Assembly: GCF_025165815.1 (NCBI RefSeq)
Contig: NZ_JAFFZE010000029.1
Coordinates: 1-64,000, forward strand
DNA: 64,000 nt
Direction: 5' to 3'
Source: Actinophytocola gossypii
GTDB lineage: Bacteria > Actinomycetota > Actinomycetes > Mycobacteriales > Pseudonocardiaceae
In this document: piece after piece, positions 49,953-59,992 of the stretch
Position numbering within the stretch: the stretch's first letter is position 1
Layout: every line of letters begins with the position of its first letter
Position numbers and translations under genes: made by a program
The notes under the pieces: generated by a model
What the model saw: the letters and a program-made list of their open reading frames with translations, nothing else
The model's database searches: none
What the model was told of the DNA's origin: nothing

Positions 49953-50936
49953 ATGCGGACGATCGAACTGGGGCGCACCGGCGAGCAGGTCAGCCAGCTC
50001 GCTCTCGGCGCCATGCTGATGGGCACGATGACCGGAGAGGAGGAGTCCCGCCGGATGCTCGACCACTACCTCGACGCCGGCGGGTCCTTCGTGGACACCG
50101 CGAACTGCTACGCCTGGTGGACCGAGCCCGGCCGGACCGGCGGGGAGAGCGAGGAACTGCTCGGGCGCTGGCTGGCCGGCCGCCGGCGCGAGGACGTCTT
50201 CCTCGCCACCAAGGGCAGCGCCTGGGTGCCCGACACCGAACGCTGGCGCGACAACCCCGGCGCCGCGACCTACTCCGGCGCCGGCGCCGCGACCCTGCGC
50301 CGCGAGCTGGACGAGAGCCTGCGGCGGCTCGGCACCGACCACGTGGACCTGTACTACGTGCACGTCGACGACCTGGACACCCCGCTGGCGCAGACCCTCG
50401 ACGCACTCGCCGGCCTGGTCGCCGCCGGGAAGATCCGGTACCTCGGCTGGTCGAACGTACGAACCTGGCGGCTGGAACGGATCCGCGCCCTGTGCGACCG
50501 GCACGGCTGGCCCGCGCCGGTGGCGCTTCAGCAGCAGTACTCGTACCTACGACCGCGGCCGGGCGCGGATCTGCGGTCCATCGTCGGTGACGAGCAGCTC
50601 CACCACCTGCGGCACAACCCGGACCTGACGCTGGTCGCGTACTCGCCGCTGGTCAAGGGTGCCTTCGGGAACCCGGCGAAGCGGGCCCACCACATCATGG
50701 ACTCGTTCCGCGGCCCGGACGCCGACGCCCGGTTCGCCGCCGTCGAGGAGCTGGCCGCCGACCTCGGGGCAACGCCGAACCAGGTGGCACTGGCGTGGTT
50801 GCTGCACCAGACCGGGCCGGCGGCGGTGAGCCTGGTCGGGCCGCGCACGTTCGCGCAGTTGACGGAGGCGCTGCCCGCCCTGGAGCTGAAGCTCTCGGAC
50901 GAGCAGCTGACCCACCTCGACTCCGTCTCCGGCTAG
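49953..50936 (+). CDS. Aldo/keto reductase
   Basis: A 327-residue NADPH-dependent oxidoreductase with the AKR tetrad: Asp and Tyr in FVDTANCYAWW, Lys in FLATKGS, His in LYYVHVDD. The sequence LGRTGEQVSQLALGAMLMG at the start and the C-terminal VGPRTFAQL cofactor loop are typical. It reduces aldehydes or sugars; the substrate is unknown. It starts at ATG 49953, divergent from the LysR gene and probably under its control. It ends 1 nt before the convergent metE stop. Confidence 0.92.
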   Translation: MRTIELGRTGEQVSQLALGAMLMGTMTGEEESRRMLDHYLDAGGSFVDTANCYAWWTEPGRTGGESEELLGRWLAGRRREDVFLATKGSAWVPDTERWRDNPGAATYSGAGAATLRRELDESLRRLGTDHVDLYYVHVDDLDTPLAQTLDALAGLVAAGKIRYLGWSNVRTWRLERIRALCDRHGWPAPVALQQQYSYLRPRPGADLRSIVGDEQLHHLRHNPDLTLVAYSPLVKGAFGNPAKRAHHIMDSFRGPDADARFAAVEELAADLGATPNQVALAWLLHQTGPAAVSLVGPRTFAQLTEALPALELKLSDEQLTHLDSVSG

Positions 50937-50937
50937 T

Positions 50938-53196
50938 TCACCGGCTGGCGCGGGCCGCCGCCACCAGGTTCGCCAGGGCCCGGTCGACCTCGGCGTAGCC
51001 GCGGGTCTTCAGGCCGCAGTCCGGGTTGGCCCACAGCCGGTCGGCCGGAACCACCCGCAGCGCGGCGGCCAGCAGGTCGGCCACCTCCCCGGTGGACGGC
51101 ACGTTCGGCGAGTGGATGTCGTACACCCCCGGCCCGACGCCGCGCCGGAAGCCGATGGCGTGCAGGTCGTCGAGGACCTCCATCCGGGAGCGGGCGGCCT
51201 CGATCGTCGTGACGTCGGCGTCGAGGCCGTCGATGGCCTCGATGACGTCGCCGAACTCGGAGTAGCACAGGTGGGTGTGGATCTGGGTGGCCGGCGCGGC
51301 ACCGCCGGTGGCGAGCCGGAACGCGTCGACCGCCCAGGCCAGGTACGACTTGCGAGCTGACGTCCGGAGGGGGAGCAGCTCGCGCAGGGCGGGTTCGTCG
51401 ACCTGGACGACGCCGATCCCGGCGGACTCCAGGTCGGCGATCTCGTCGCGCAGGGCCAGCGCGACCTGCCGCGCGGTGTCGGCGAGCGGCTGGTCGTCGC
51501 GGACGAACGACCAGGCCAGGATCGTCACCGGCCCGGTCAGCATGCCCTTGACCGGTGCCGTGGTGAGCGACTGCGCGTAGGCGCTCCACGGCACGGTGAT
51601 CGGCGCCGGCCGGGACACGTCGCCGTGCAGGATCGGCGGGCGCACGCACCGCGAGCCGTAGGACTGCACCCAGCCGTGCTCGGTGGCGGCGAACCCGTCG
51701 AGGTGCTCGGCGAAGTACTGCACCATGTCGTTGCGCTCCGGCTCGCCGTGCACGAGCACGTCCAGCCCGAGCCGCTCCTGGTCGCGGATGACCCGCTCGA
51801 TCTCGGCCCGCATCCGCGCCTCGTACCCGGCCCGGTCCAGCCGGCCGGCGCGCAGGTCGGCGCGGGCCCGCCGGACCTCGCCGGTCTGCGGGAACGAGCC
51901 GATCGTGGTGGTCGGCAGCGGCGGCAGGCCGAGCCGGTCGCGCTGCGCGGCCGCGCGCTGCGGGTACGGGGCGCGGGACAGGTCGGCCGGGGTGACCGAC
52001 GCGGCCCTGGCCCGCACGGCGTCGTCGCGGCGCGGCGCGACGGACCCGACCGGCGGCGGTGTCGCACCCGGCTCGCGCAGTGCGCGGGCGAACGCCACGA
52101 CCTCGCCGACCTTCTCCCTGGCGAACGCGAGCCGCGCGCGGACGGCCGGGTCGAGCCCGGTCTCGGCGGACAGGTCGTAGGGCACGTGCAGCAGCGAGCA
52201 CGAGGTGCCGACCGACAGGGCGCCGACCGACCCGAACATCGACGCGCACGCGGCGAGCGCGCGGCCCGGGTCGGTGCGCCACACGTTGCGGCCGTCGACC
52301 ACGCCGAGCACGACCTCCTTGTCCCGCAACGCGGGCACCGAGGGGATCTCGTCGAGCACCTCCGGCGCGGCCACGGCGTCCAGCGCGATCGCCTCCACGC
52401 CGGTGCCGGCGAGTACCGGCAGCGCGGGCCCGAACCCGCCGAAGTACCCGGCGACCAGCAGCCGCGGCCGGTCCGGCACGGCGGAGAGCCGGGCGTAGAC
52501 CTCGCGCAGCGCGGCCAGCTCGGCGTCCGACCGGTCGGCGACGAACGCCGGCTCGTCGAGCTGCACCCAGTCCGCGCCGGCTGCGGCGAGCCGGCCGAGC
52601 AGCTCGACGTAGCGGTCGACGAGCGGTTCCAGCAGCTCGAGCGGGGCGAACCCGGCCGGGGCGCCGGGCGCGGCCTTGGCCAGCAGCAGGAACGTCAGCG
52701 GGCCGAGCAGCACCGGCCTGGTGCGCACGCCCTGGTCCAGGGCCTCGGTGAACTCGGCCACCGGCTTGTCGCCGGCCAGGGCGAACACGGTGTCCGGGCC
52801 GAGTTCGGGGACCAGGTAGTGGTAGTTGGTGTCGAACCACTTGGTCAGCTCAAGCGGCGCCACTCCGTCCCGGCCGCGGGCCATGGCGAAGTAGGTGCCC
52901 AGCGGGGACAGGCCGAGGTCGCGGAACCGCGGCGGTACCGCGTCGAACAACACCGCGGTGTCGAGCACGTGGTCGTAGTGGGAGAACGTGTTGCCGGGCA
53001 CCGAGTCCAGGCCGGACGCGGCCAGTTCCGCCCAGGTGTCGGCACGCAGCCGGGCGGCGACCTCGGCGAGCGCGGCCTCGTCGGTGCGGCCGGCCCAGTG
53101 GTCCTCCAGCGCGCGCTTGAGTTCCCGGCGCGGGCCGATCCTGGGATAGCCGAGCACGGTGGCGCCGACGGTCGGACTTGGGGTCGAGTGGGTCAC
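50938..53196 (-). CDS. metE: Methionine synthase, cobalamin-independent
   Basis: A 752-residue MetE, full length for the family, which transfers the methyl of 5-methyltetrahydrofolate (polyglutamate) directly to homocysteine. The N-terminal barrel ([17 protein letters not shown]) and the catalytic C-terminal barrel ([20 protein letters not shown]) are both present. The zinc ligands lie in [10 protein letters not shown] (His and Cys), the Glu region and NPDCGLKTR (Cys). It starts at GTG 53196 with GGAGAGAG upstream. It is preceded by a cobalamin riboswitch (53322-53506), so it is expected to be shut off when B12 is plentiful and MetH can take over. Confidence 0.96.
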   Translation of the reverse strand: MTHSTPSPTVGATVLGYPRIGPRRELKRALEDHWAGRTDEAALAEVAARLRADTWAELAASGLDSVPGNTFSHYDHVLDTAVLFDAVPPRFRDLGLSPLGTYFAMARGRDGVAPLELTKWFDTNYHYLVPELGPDTVFALAGDKPVAEFTEALDQGVRTRPVLLGPLTFLLLAKAAPGAPAGFAPLELLEPLVDRYVELLGRLAAAGADWVQLDEPAFVADRSDAELAALREVYARLSAVPDRPRLLVAGYFGGFGPALPVLAGTGVEAIALDAVAAPEVLDEIPSVPALRDKEVVLGVVDGRNVWRTDPGRALAACASMFGSVGALSVGTSCSLLHVPYDLSAETGLDPAVRARLAFAREKVGEVVAFARALREPGATPPPVGSVAPRRDDAVRARAASVTPADLSRAPYPQRAAAQRDRLGLPPLPTTTIGSFPQTGEVRRARADLRAGRLDRAGYEARMRAEIERVIRDQERLGLDVLVHGEPERNDMVQYFAEHLDGFAATEHGWVQSYGSRCVRPPILHGDVSRPAPITVPWSAYAQSLTTAPVKGMLTGPVTILAWSFVRDDQPLADTARQVALALRDEIADLESAGIGVVQVDEPALRELLPLRTSARKSYLAWAVDAFRLATGGAAPATQIHTHLCYSEFGDVIEAIDGLDADVTTIEAARSRMEVLDDLHAIGFRRGVGPGVYDIHSPNVPSTGEVADLLAAALRVVPADRLWANPDCGLKTRGYAEVDRALANLVAAARASR

Positions 53197-53226
53197 TGCT
53201 CTCTCTCCTCGCGAGCTCAGTTCACG

Positions 53227-53294
53227 CCGACGGCCGGCGGACGCGCGAGGGCACCACAGACGGGCACCGCCCGGCCCACCCGCGAGGCCGTCGG
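53227..53294 (-). promoter_or_regulatory. Long-range stem between cobalamin aptamer and metE start
   Basis: CCGACGGCC (53227-53235) and GGCCGTCGG (53286-53294) are perfect complements enclosing about 50 nt, just before the metE ribosome site. It may be the expression platform of the riboswitch. Confidence 0.45.
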
Positions 53295-53321
53295 ACTCCG
53301 CGCACCAGGCGGCACACGGAC

Positions 53322-53506
53322 CAGTGGCAGGTCTTCGGACTCGCGGGCACCACCAGAACCCTGGCGACCTACTGACCGTCGCTTCCCAGACAAAAAACGT
53401 CCAGTGCACCTGACGGCGGTCGTTCCCACTCACCGCTGCGGGGCAGTCCCGGAATCACACCGGGTTCCCTCTTGCCTCACCCCGAGCGGGGTGAACCACC
53501 AGCGAG
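53322..53506 (-). promoter_or_regulatory. Cobalamin (B12) riboswitch of metE
   Basis: On the minus strand the leader reads GGGAACCCGGTGTGATTCCG, then GGGACTGCCCCGCAGCGGTG, matching the conserved cobalamin-aptamer core (GGGAA-CCGGTG, then CCGC-GCGGTGA). The B12-box-like GAAGACCTGCCACTGG follows downstream. Ends are approximate. Cobalamin binding normally prevents expression of the downstream gene. Confidence 0.9.
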
Positions 53507-53513
53507 CCCGACC

Positions 53514-54365
53514 CTACCCGCCGCCGACCGCGCCGCGCACGAACTCCGGGTCGTCGCCGACGGCGATCGCGGCCGCGCGCACTCCCTCGAACGCCGCCCG
53601 GTACCGGTCCACCTGGTCGCCGCGCCCGTAGTAGTGGCCGTCGACCAGCGTCTCGACGTAGACCGCGCCCGTCTCCTCGCCGGAGCCGTCGAGGTGGGGG
53701 AAGGACAGCACGGTGAACGGCAGGGAGATCCCGCGCCGGCCGGCGTCCAGCGGCAGCACCCACAGCTCGAACCCCGGCCGCGCGGCCAGCTCCACCAGGT
53801 ACTCGGCCTGTGCCGCCATCACCTCGGGCGTGCCGACCGGCCAGCGCAGCGCGGCCTCGCCGAACAGCAGCGACACGGTCGCCACGTCACCGTCCAGCAC
53901 CTCGCGCTGCCGGCAGACCAGCAGGTCCACGCGCCGCTCGACCTCCTCGGCCGCGAGGTCCGGCTCGGTGGCGCGGAGCAGCGCGGCGGCATACTCCGGG
54001 GTCCTGGCCAGCTCGGGGACCTGCATCGGGTCCCACGCCTCGACGCGCTCGGCGGTCGCCTCGCCGCCGAAGAACAGCGCCCGGTAGGCCGGTACCGCCG
54101 CGGCTTTGCCCTGCCACCAGTCGACACTGTTCCTGGCCCGCTCGCGGAGCTCGAGGTAGTGCGGGATGCGTTCCGGAACGCCGTAGTGGGCCAGTAGCTT
54201 CTCCAGTTGCAGGCCGTTGGGCAGCGACCGGGCGGTCTCGATGTGGCCGACGGTCTGCACGCTCGCGCGGATCACCGTGGCCGCCTCCTCGCGGGTGACC
54301 CCGGCCTGTTCACGCAGGGCACGCAGACCGGCGGCGACCTGGTGCCGCAGTGCGGTCCTCGCCAT
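53514..54365 (-). CDS. XRE-family regulator with DUF5753 domain
   Basis: A 283-residue protein: N-terminal helix-turn-helix (LRALREQAGVTREEAATVI, SVQTVGHIETARSLPNG) and a C-terminal DUF5753 domain (about 90-280, AWDPMQVPELARTPEYAAALL, RQREVLDG, FELWVLPLD, VYVETL). This pair is abundant in filamentous actinomycetes as BldB/WhiJ-like regulation modules, often with a DUF397 partner. ATG 54365 has AGGAG 5 nt upstream. Here the neighbour is the divergent small gene at 54489, not a plain DUF397 protein. Confidence 0.88.
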   Translation of the reverse strand: MARTALRHQVAAGLRALREQAGVTREEAATVIRASVQTVGHIETARSLPNGLQLEKLLAHYGVPERIPHYLELRERARNSVDWWQGKAAAVPAYRALFFGGEATAERVEAWDPMQVPELARTPEYAAALLRATEPDLAAEEVERRVDLLVCRQREVLDGDVATVSLLFGEAALRWPVGTPEVMAAQAEYLVELAARPGFELWVLPLDAGRRGISLPFTVLSFPHLDGSGEETGAVYVETLVDGHYYGRGDQVDRYRAAFEGVRAAAIAVGDDPEFVRGAVGGG

Positions 54366-54488
54366 CACGTCTCCTCTCGACGCTCTCAGCTTGCCGATAG
54401 ACGGCTCAGGTTGTCACCACTCGAAAGGAGGACTTCACATCCGAGCGGACAACAACGTAGCGTTCTACATGTGACTGAGGGATACAAG

Positions 54489-54746
54489 GTGATCGAGCCG
54501 GGGCCGGTCGAGCACTCGGTGCAGCTGTCGTCGTGGGTGGGCATCCCGGTGGACGCGCACATGGAGTGCCGGATCAACCCGCACCGCGACTTCGAGTTCA
54601 GCGTCGGCACCTGGCAGGTCGGCGTGGAACTGGTCTTCGAGCGCCGCGCGCTGCAGCGGTTCGTCGACCTGGCCACCCGCGCGCTCGCCCAGCCGGAACG
54701 GGGCGATCCGAAGTCCGAACGGGTCTTCTCCTCCCAGGCGTCCTGA
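54489..54746 (+). CDS. Small protein divergent from the XRE-DUF5753 regulator
   Basis: An 85-residue protein (VIEPGPVEHSVQLSSWVGIP, CRINPHRDFEFSVGTWQVGVELVFERRALQRFVDLATRAL). It looks like a small beta-strand-helix fold. GTG 54489 has GAGGG 7 nt upstream; GTG 54471 is an alternative without a ribosome site. Small partners of XRE-DUF5753 regulators are usually DUF397, but this one lacks that signature. A role as partner of the regulator is inferred from position only. Confidence 0.6.
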   Translation: MIEPGPVEHSVQLSSWVGIPVDAHMECRINPHRDFEFSVGTWQVGVELVFERRALQRFVDLATRALAQPERGDPKSERVFSSQAS

Positions 54747-55056
54747 CCTGCGCCGGCCGGCACGGACGCTCGGTAGGACAACCGCCCGAACGGGCGAGGC
54801 CACTCCGGTGACGAGCACTCGCCCACTGTTTCGCAGAAACCACCCGAGTGCCGAATTAGGTTGCCCGAGTGGAGTAACGTTCCGTCCGTGACTACGCACA
54901 GTGGAGTCGTTTCTCACCGTACCGCGTGATCATTTCTCGACTTTCTTTCCAGTCGAATTACGAACATTTCTCACTCTCTTGGGCGACTGCCCGGGAGAGG
55001 CCGGACCGTGCACATTGGAGGCCGCCCTTCCGAAATCCCGATTGGTGGTGTGCGTT
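54747..55056 (+). other. Non-coding leader/promoter region of the encapsulin operon
   Basis: About 310 bp without a convincing gene. It holds a hairpin (CGCCCG 54783-54788, CGGGCG 54791-54796) that may end the small gene's transcript, then a segment with lower GC (about 54880-54980) likely to contain the encapsulin promoter. An in-frame GTG at 54901 would extend the shell protein by 52 unlike residues and is not preferred. Confidence 0.5.
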
Positions 55057-56478
55057 GTGACGGTGACCGAGCCAGTGGCGCCCGGACTGCAGGAGAACGG
55101 TGCGAGCCAGCAACAGAGCCTGGCGACGACCGCCGCGCGGAACCTGGCTACGACCAAGAAGTCCGTGCCGCAGATGCAGGGCATCTCGTCCCGCTGGTTG
55201 CTCCGGATGCTGCCCTGGGTCGAGGTGTCCGGCGGCACCTACCGGGTGAACCGCCGGCTCACCTACTCGGTCGGCGACGGCCGCGTGACGTTCGCGAACA
55301 CCGGTTCGGACATCCGGGTGATTCCCGCCGAGCTGTGCGAGCTGCCGCTCCTGCGCGGCTACGACGACCAGGAGGTGCTCGACGCCCTCGCCGGCCGGTT
55401 CGAGCGACGGGAATACGCCGCCGGCGACGTCATCGTGGAGTTCGGCCACGAGTCCAACGAGGCGTTCCTCATCGCGCACGGAAAAGTGAACAAGGTCGGC
55501 CCGGGGCATTACGGGGACGAGACCGTGCTCGGCACGCTCGCGAACGGCGACTATTTCGGCTCGGCGTCGCTCGCCGATCCGCAGAGCATGTGGGAGTTCA
55601 CGGTCAAGGCCGTCACACCGTGCACCGTGCTCATGCTGCCGCAGTCCGCGTTCGACGAACTGCTCGACCGGTCCGAGACGCTGCGCACCCAGCTCGAAAA
55701 CTTCCGAAGTGGACAGTTGGCCGCGCAGAACCCGCACGGCGAGGCCTCGATCGAGCTGGCCTCCGGCCACGACGGCGAGCCCGACCTGCCCGGCACCTTC
55801 GTCGACTACGAGCTGGCGCCGCGCGAGTACGAGCTGTCCGTCGCACAGACCGTGCTGCGTGTGCACAGCCGCGTCTCGGACCTCTACAACGACCCGATGG
55901 ACCAGGTCGAGCAGCAGCTGCGGCTGACCATCGAGGCGCTGCGCGAGCGCCAGGAACACGAGATGGTCAACAACCCCGACTTCGGGCTGCTGGCCAACGC
56001 CGACCTCGGCCACCGCCTGCACACCCGCAGCGGCCCGCCGACCCCGGACGACCTGGACGAGCTGCTCTCCGTGGTGTGGAAGAACCCGACCCTGTTCCTG
56101 GCCCACCCGCGCACGATCGCCGCGTTCGGCCGAGAGTGCAACAAGCGCGGCGTCTACCCGGACACCGTGGACGTCGGCGGCCATCGCATCCCCGCGTGGC
56201 GCGGCATCCCGATGTTCCCGTGCAACAAGATCGGCATCTCCGAGACCCGCACCACGTCGATCATGGCGATGCGAGTCGGCGAGGAGCAGCAGGGCGTGAT
56301 CGGCCTGCACCAGACCGGCCTCCCCGACGAGTACCAACCCGGCCTGTCCGTGCGGTTCATGGGCATCAGCCCGAAGGCGATCGTGTCCTACCTGGTCAGC
56401 GCGTACTACTCGACGGCGATCCTGGTGCCGGACGCGCTCGGGGTCCTGGAGAACGTCGAACTCGGCCGGGAGGACTGA
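55057..56478 (+). CDS. Family 2B encapsulin shell protein, first copy
   Basis: A 473-residue HK97-fold shell protein with an inserted cyclic-nucleotide-binding-like domain. After an extended N-terminal arm ([34 protein letters not shown]) comes the insert (about 115-235, [40 protein letters not shown]). The HK97 shell core then follows ([87 protein letters not shown]). GTG 55057 gives the same length as the second copy. The insert lacks the Arg of a normal cAMP-binding cassette. It probably co-assembles with the next protein into a mixed compartment. Confidence 0.92.
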   Translation: MTVTEPVAPGLQENGASQQQSLATTAARNLATTKKSVPQMQGISSRWLLRMLPWVEVSGGTYRVNRRLTYSVGDGRVTFANTGSDIRVIPAELCELPLLRGYDDQEVLDALAGRFERREYAAGDVIVEFGHESNEAFLIAHGKVNKVGPGHYGDETVLGTLANGDYFGSASLADPQSMWEFTVKAVTPCTVLMLPQSAFDELLDRSETLRTQLENFRSGQLAAQNPHGEASIELASGHDGEPDLPGTFVDYELAPREYELSVAQTVLRVHSRVSDLYNDPMDQVEQQLRLTIEALRERQEHEMVNNPDFGLLANADLGHRLHTRSGPPTPDDLDELLSVVWKNPTLFLAHPRTIAAFGRECNKRGVYPDTVDVGGHRIPAWRGIPMFPCNKIGISETRTTSIMAMRVGEEQQGVIGLHQTGLPDEYQPGLSVRFMGISPKAIVSYLVSAYYSTAILVPDALGVLENVELGRED

Positions 56479-56490
56479 GATGAGAGATCT

Positions 56491-56571
56491 CGCAACCCGG
56501 CCACAGGTACGTGACCAAGCCGAACGCACGCTCCCCAACGCGACCACAAGGGATGAATCCGGGGAGGCGGA
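56491..56571 (+). repeat. Dispersed 81-bp leader element, copy B
   Basis: CGCAACCCGGCCACAGGTAC to ATCCGGGGAGGCGGA, matching copy A (34397-34478) at both ends. It fills the gap between the two shell genes and its 3' block provides the ribosome site (GGGGAGG, 7 nt before GTG 56575). A 33-codon frame from ATG 56480 runs through it and ends at TGA 56576-56578, overlapping the GTG; translational coupling through it is possible. Confidence 0.75.
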
Positions 56572-56574
56572 ACT

Positions 56575-57975
56575 GTGACCACGGTCGAGACGGACGTCCG
56601 GATCGAGGCGACGGTTCGGCGTAGCCTGAGCACCAGGGCCGCGCGCAACCTGACCACCACAACCAAGACCGTGCCGCAGATGCGCGGCATCACTCCGCGC
56701 TGGCTGCTGCGGATGCTGCCCTGGGTGGAGGCCAAGGGCGCGGTCTACCGGGTCAACCGGCGGCTCAACCTCGCGATCGGCGACGGGCGGCTGACGTTCG
56801 TCAACGTCGGCACCGACATCCAGGTGGTGCCGGCCGAGCTGCGCGAGCTGCCGCTGCTGCGGGACTTCACCGACGACGCGGCGCTGGCGGCGCTCGCCGG
56901 ACGGTTCGAGCAGCGCGAGTTCGAACCGGGCGACCTGATCGTCCAGAAGGGACAGCGGCGCGAGGAGCTGTTCCTGCTGGCGCACGGGAAGGTGCAGAAG
57001 CTCGGTACCAGCGAGTTCGGCGAGACCGTCGTGCTGGACGTGCTCGCCGACGGCGCCCACTTCGGCAGCGACGTACTCGCCGGCACGGAGTCCACCTGGG
57101 ACTTCACCGCGAAGGCGATCACCCCGTGCACCGTGCTCGTCCTGCCCGGCCAGTCGTTCCGGCAGCTGAACGGCCAGTCCGACGCCCTGCGCGCGCACAT
57201 CGCCGCCGAACTGGCCAAGCCGGCCGGCGCGCAGAACAAGCACGGCGAGGCGTCGATCGACCTGTCGTCCGGGCACGCCGGCGAGGTCGACCTGCCCGGC
57301 ACCTACGTCGACTACGAGCTCAAGCCGCGCGAGTACGAGCTGTCGGTCGTGCAGACCCTGCTCAAGGTGCACTCCCGGGTCGCCGACCTCTACAACGACC
57401 CGATGAACCAGACCGAACAGCAGATCCGGCTGACCGTCGAGGCGCTCCGCGAACGGCAGGAGCACGAGATGATCAACAACCCGGACTTCGGTCTGCTGCA
57501 CAACGCCGACCTCAAGCAGCGGATCTTCACCCGTACCGGCCCGCCGACCCCGGACGACCTCGACGAGCTGCTGTCCCGGCGGCGCAAGACGAAGCTGCTC
57601 CTCGCCCACCCGCGCACGATCGCCGCGTTCCGCCGCGAGTGCACCGCCCGCTCGATCTACCCGGCCAGCATCGAGGTCCAGGGCAGCGTGGTGCAGTCGT
57701 GGCGCGGGGTGCCGATCCTGCCGTGCGACAAGATCCCGATCACCGACGGGCACCTCAGCTCGATCCTGGCCATGCGCACCGGCGAGGACGACCAGGGTGT
57801 CATCGGGTTGCACGAGACCGGGATCGACGACGAGGTGTCGCCGGGCATGAACGTGCGGTTCATGGGCATCGACGACAAGGCGATCATCTCGTACCTGGTC
57901 AGTGCGTACTTCTCCTGCGCGGTACTGATCCCCGACGCGCTCGGCGTACTCGAGCACGTCGAGATCGGACGCTGA
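56575..57975 (+). CDS. Family 2B encapsulin shell protein, second copy
   Basis: A 466-residue paralogue of the upstream shell gene with the same arm ([40 protein letters not shown]), inserted cNMP-type domain ([36 protein letters not shown]) and shell core ([52 protein letters not shown]). Paired 2B shell genes are known in actinomycetes and can form two-component shells. GTG 56575 is set by the GGGGAGG of the repeat upstream. The polyprenyl synthase starts 3 nt after its stop, so shell and enzyme are made together; loading of that enzyme is inferred. Confidence 0.92.
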   Translation: MTTVETDVRIEATVRRSLSTRAARNLTTTTKTVPQMRGITPRWLLRMLPWVEAKGAVYRVNRRLNLAIGDGRLTFVNVGTDIQVVPAELRELPLLRDFTDDAALAALAGRFEQREFEPGDLIVQKGQRREELFLLAHGKVQKLGTSEFGETVVLDVLADGAHFGSDVLAGTESTWDFTAKAITPCTVLVLPGQSFRQLNGQSDALRAHIAAELAKPAGAQNKHGEASIDLSSGHAGEVDLPGTYVDYELKPREYELSVVQTLLKVHSRVADLYNDPMNQTEQQIRLTVEALRERQEHEMINNPDFGLLHNADLKQRIFTRTGPPTPDDLDELLSRRRKTKLLLAHPRTIAAFRRECTARSIYPASIEVQGSVVQSWRGVPILPCDKIPITDGHLSSILAMRTGEDDQGVIGLHETGIDDEVSPGMNVRFMGIDDKAIISYLVSAYFSCAVLIPDALGVLEHVEIGR

Positions 57976-57978
57976 CCC

Positions 57979-59019
57979 GTGGCCGCACCGGAGCTGACAC
58001 CGGCGCGGGAGACCGTGCCGGAGACCCTCGCGTGGAGCCGTGCCCTGGTCGACCCGGCGCTGCACGCCGCTGTGGACACGCTGCCCGCGTCGATGCGCCG
58101 GGTCGCCGGCTACCACCTCGGCTGGTGGGACGCCGACGGCGGCGGGGAACCGGCCCCGGCCGGCAAGGCGCTGCGGCCGGCGCTGGTGCTGCTGAGCGCC
58201 GCGGCGACCGGGGGCTCGCCCCGGGAGTCGGTGCCGGCGGCGGTGGCGGTGGAGCTGGCGCACAACTTCTCGCTGCTGCACGACGACGTGATGGACGGCG
58301 ACACCACCCGCCGGCACCGCCCGACCGCGTGGCACCAGTTCGGCATCGGCGCGGCGATCCTGGCCGGCGACGCGCTGCTCACCCTCGCCCTGGACGTGCT
58401 CGCCGCGAGCGGCTACCCGGCGGCCGGGCGGGGCATGCGGATGCTGTCCGCGGCCGTGCAGGACCTGGTGGACGGGCAGAGCGCCGACATGGCGTTCGAG
58501 CAGCGGGACGCGGTCGGGGTGAGCGAGTGCGAGGACATGGCCGCGCACAAGACCGCCGCGCTGATCGGCTGCTCGTGCGCGCTCGGCGCGTTGTTCGGCG
58601 GCGCGGACGACGAGCAGGTGCGCCGGATGCGGCTGTTCGGTGAGCACCTCGGCCTCGCCTTCCAGCACGTCGACGACCTGCTCGGCATCTGGGGCGACCC
58701 GGCGGCCACCGGCAAGCCGGTCTACTCGGACCTGCGCAACCGCAAGAAGTCGCTCCCGGTCGTGTCCGCGCTGGCGTCGGGCACGGCGGCCGGCGCGGAG
58801 CTGGCGGCGCTCTACGCCGGCACCGCGCCGCTGTCCGACCCCGAGCTCGAACGGGCCGCGGCGCTGGTCGAGGCGGCCGGCGGCCGGGAGTGGAGCCGGA
58901 CCGAGGCCGACGCACTGCTCACCCGCGCGCTGGACCAGCTCCGCGACACCGCGGTCCGCGGCATGCCGGCGGTCGAGCTGGAAGCCCTGGCCCGCATGGT
59001 CACCGACCGCGACCACTGA
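57979..59019 (+). CDS. Polyprenyl diphosphate synthase, likely encapsulin-associated
   Basis: A 346-residue trans-prenyltransferase with both Asp-rich motifs: FARM-type HDDVMDGD (about residue 94) and [13 protein letters not shown] (about 232), plus the KALRP and AHKTAAL signatures. It condenses isopentenyl diphosphate with allylic primers. Leu/Phe residues before the first motif (FSLL) suggest a C20-type product, but chain length is not certain. The N-terminus before the fold is short (about 15 residues), not the long disordered cargo arm common in family 2 cargo. GTG 57979 begins 3 nt after the shell gene. IspH, DXS and IspG follow, supplying its substrates. Confidence 0.92.
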   Translation: MAAPELTPARETVPETLAWSRALVDPALHAAVDTLPASMRRVAGYHLGWWDADGGGEPAPAGKALRPALVLLSAAATGGSPRESVPAAVAVELAHNFSLLHDDVMDGDTTRRHRPTAWHQFGIGAAILAGDALLTLALDVLAASGYPAAGRGMRMLSAAVQDLVDGQSADMAFEQRDAVGVSECEDMAAHKTAALIGCSCALGALFGGADDEQVRRMRLFGEHLGLAFQHVDDLLGIWGDPAATGKPVYSDLRNRKKSLPVVSALASGTAAGAELAALYAGTAPLSDPELERAAALVEAAGGREWSRTEADALLTRALDQLRDTAVRGMPAVELEALARMVTDRDH

Positions 59020-59047
59020 GTCGCGACACAGAGCAAGGAGACCTTGC

Positions 59048-59992
59048 ATGTCCCCGGTCCCCATCGGTCCACTCGACACGGTCCTGCTCGCCGCCCCGCG
59101 CTCGTTCTGCGCGGGCGTCGAGCGGGCCGTCGGCATCGTCGAGCACGCACTGGCCCAGCGCGGCCGGCCGGTGTACGTGCGCAAGCAGATCGTGCACAAC
59201 GCGCACGTGGTGGCCGACCTGGAGGCCAGGGGCACGGTGTTCGTCGACGAGCTGGCCGAGGTGCCGGCGGGGGCCACCGTGGTGTTCTCCGCGCACGGCG
59301 TCTCGCCCGCGGTGCGGTCCGAGGCCGCGCGGCGCGGCCTCGACGTGATCGACGCGACGTGTCCCCTGGTCACCAAGGTGCACACGGAGGCGCGCCGGTT
59401 CGCCGCGCGGGGCGACACCGTGCTGCTGGTCGGGCACGCGGGCCACGAGGAGGTGGAGGGCACGCTCGGCGAGGCGCCCGAACGCACGATCCTGGTGCAG
59501 GACGTCGCGGACGCGCGGACGGTCGAGGTGCCCGACCCGGAGCGGGTGTGTTACCTGACCCAGACCACGCTGGCGGTGGACGAGACCGAGGAGATCCTCG
59601 CGGTGCTGCGCGAGCGCTTCCCCGCCCTGCGCGGCCCCGGCTCGGACGACATCTGCTACGCCACCACGAACCGGCAGGAGGCGTTGTCGTCGGTCGCCGA
59701 GGACGCCGACCTGGTGCTGGTGGTGGGCTCGGCGAACTCGTCGAACTCGGTCCGGCTGGTGGAGCTGGCCCGGCGCGGCGGCACCCCCGCGCACCTGATC
59801 GACGACGTGTCCGGCATCCGTCCGGAGTGGCTGGACGGGGTTCGGGTGGTCGGGCTGACCGCGGGCGCGTCGGCCCCGCCCTGGCTGGTGGACGAGGTGA
59901 TCGCCGCGCTCGCCCCGGCCGAGGTGGTGCAGCGGGAGACCGCCACCGAGACGATCCACTTCACCCTCCCGCTCGCGGTGCGTCCCTCATGA
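59048..59992 (+). CDS. ispH: 4-hydroxy-3-methylbut-2-enyl diphosphate reductase
   Basis: A 314-residue IspH/LytB, the last step of the MEP pathway to IPP and DMAPP. The three cluster-binding Cys are in [22 protein letters not shown] and [10 protein letters not shown], and the catalytic region includes [20 protein letters not shown] and SSNSVRL. GTG/ATG choice: ATG 59048 has AAGGAG 8 nt upstream. It belongs to the encapsulin-isoprenoid operon and its stop overlaps the dxs start (ATGA). A second, housekeeping copy elsewhere in the genome is expected but cannot be seen here. Confidence 0.96.
   Translation: MSPVPIGPLDTVLLAAPRSFCAGVERAVGIVEHALAQRGRPVYVRKQIVHNAHVVADLEARGTVFVDELAEVPAGATVVFSAHGVSPAVRSEAARRGLDVIDATCPLVTKVHTEARRFAARGDTVLLVGHAGHEEVEGTLGEAPERTILVQDVADARTVEVPDPERVCYLTQTTLAVDETEEILAVLRERFPALRGPGSDDICYATTNRQEALSSVAEDADLVLVVGSANSSNSVRLVELARRGGTPAHLIDDVSGIRPEWLDGVRVVGLTAGASAPPWLVDEVIAALAPAEVVQRETATETIHFTLPLAVRPS

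Noticed and set aside
54958-59487. Very long minus-strand open frame opposite the encapsulin and prenyl synthase genes
   Set aside because: It is antisense to clearly conserved proteins, with low-complexity Arg/Gly/Val/His composition typical of shadow frames in GC-rich DNA, and has no domain.
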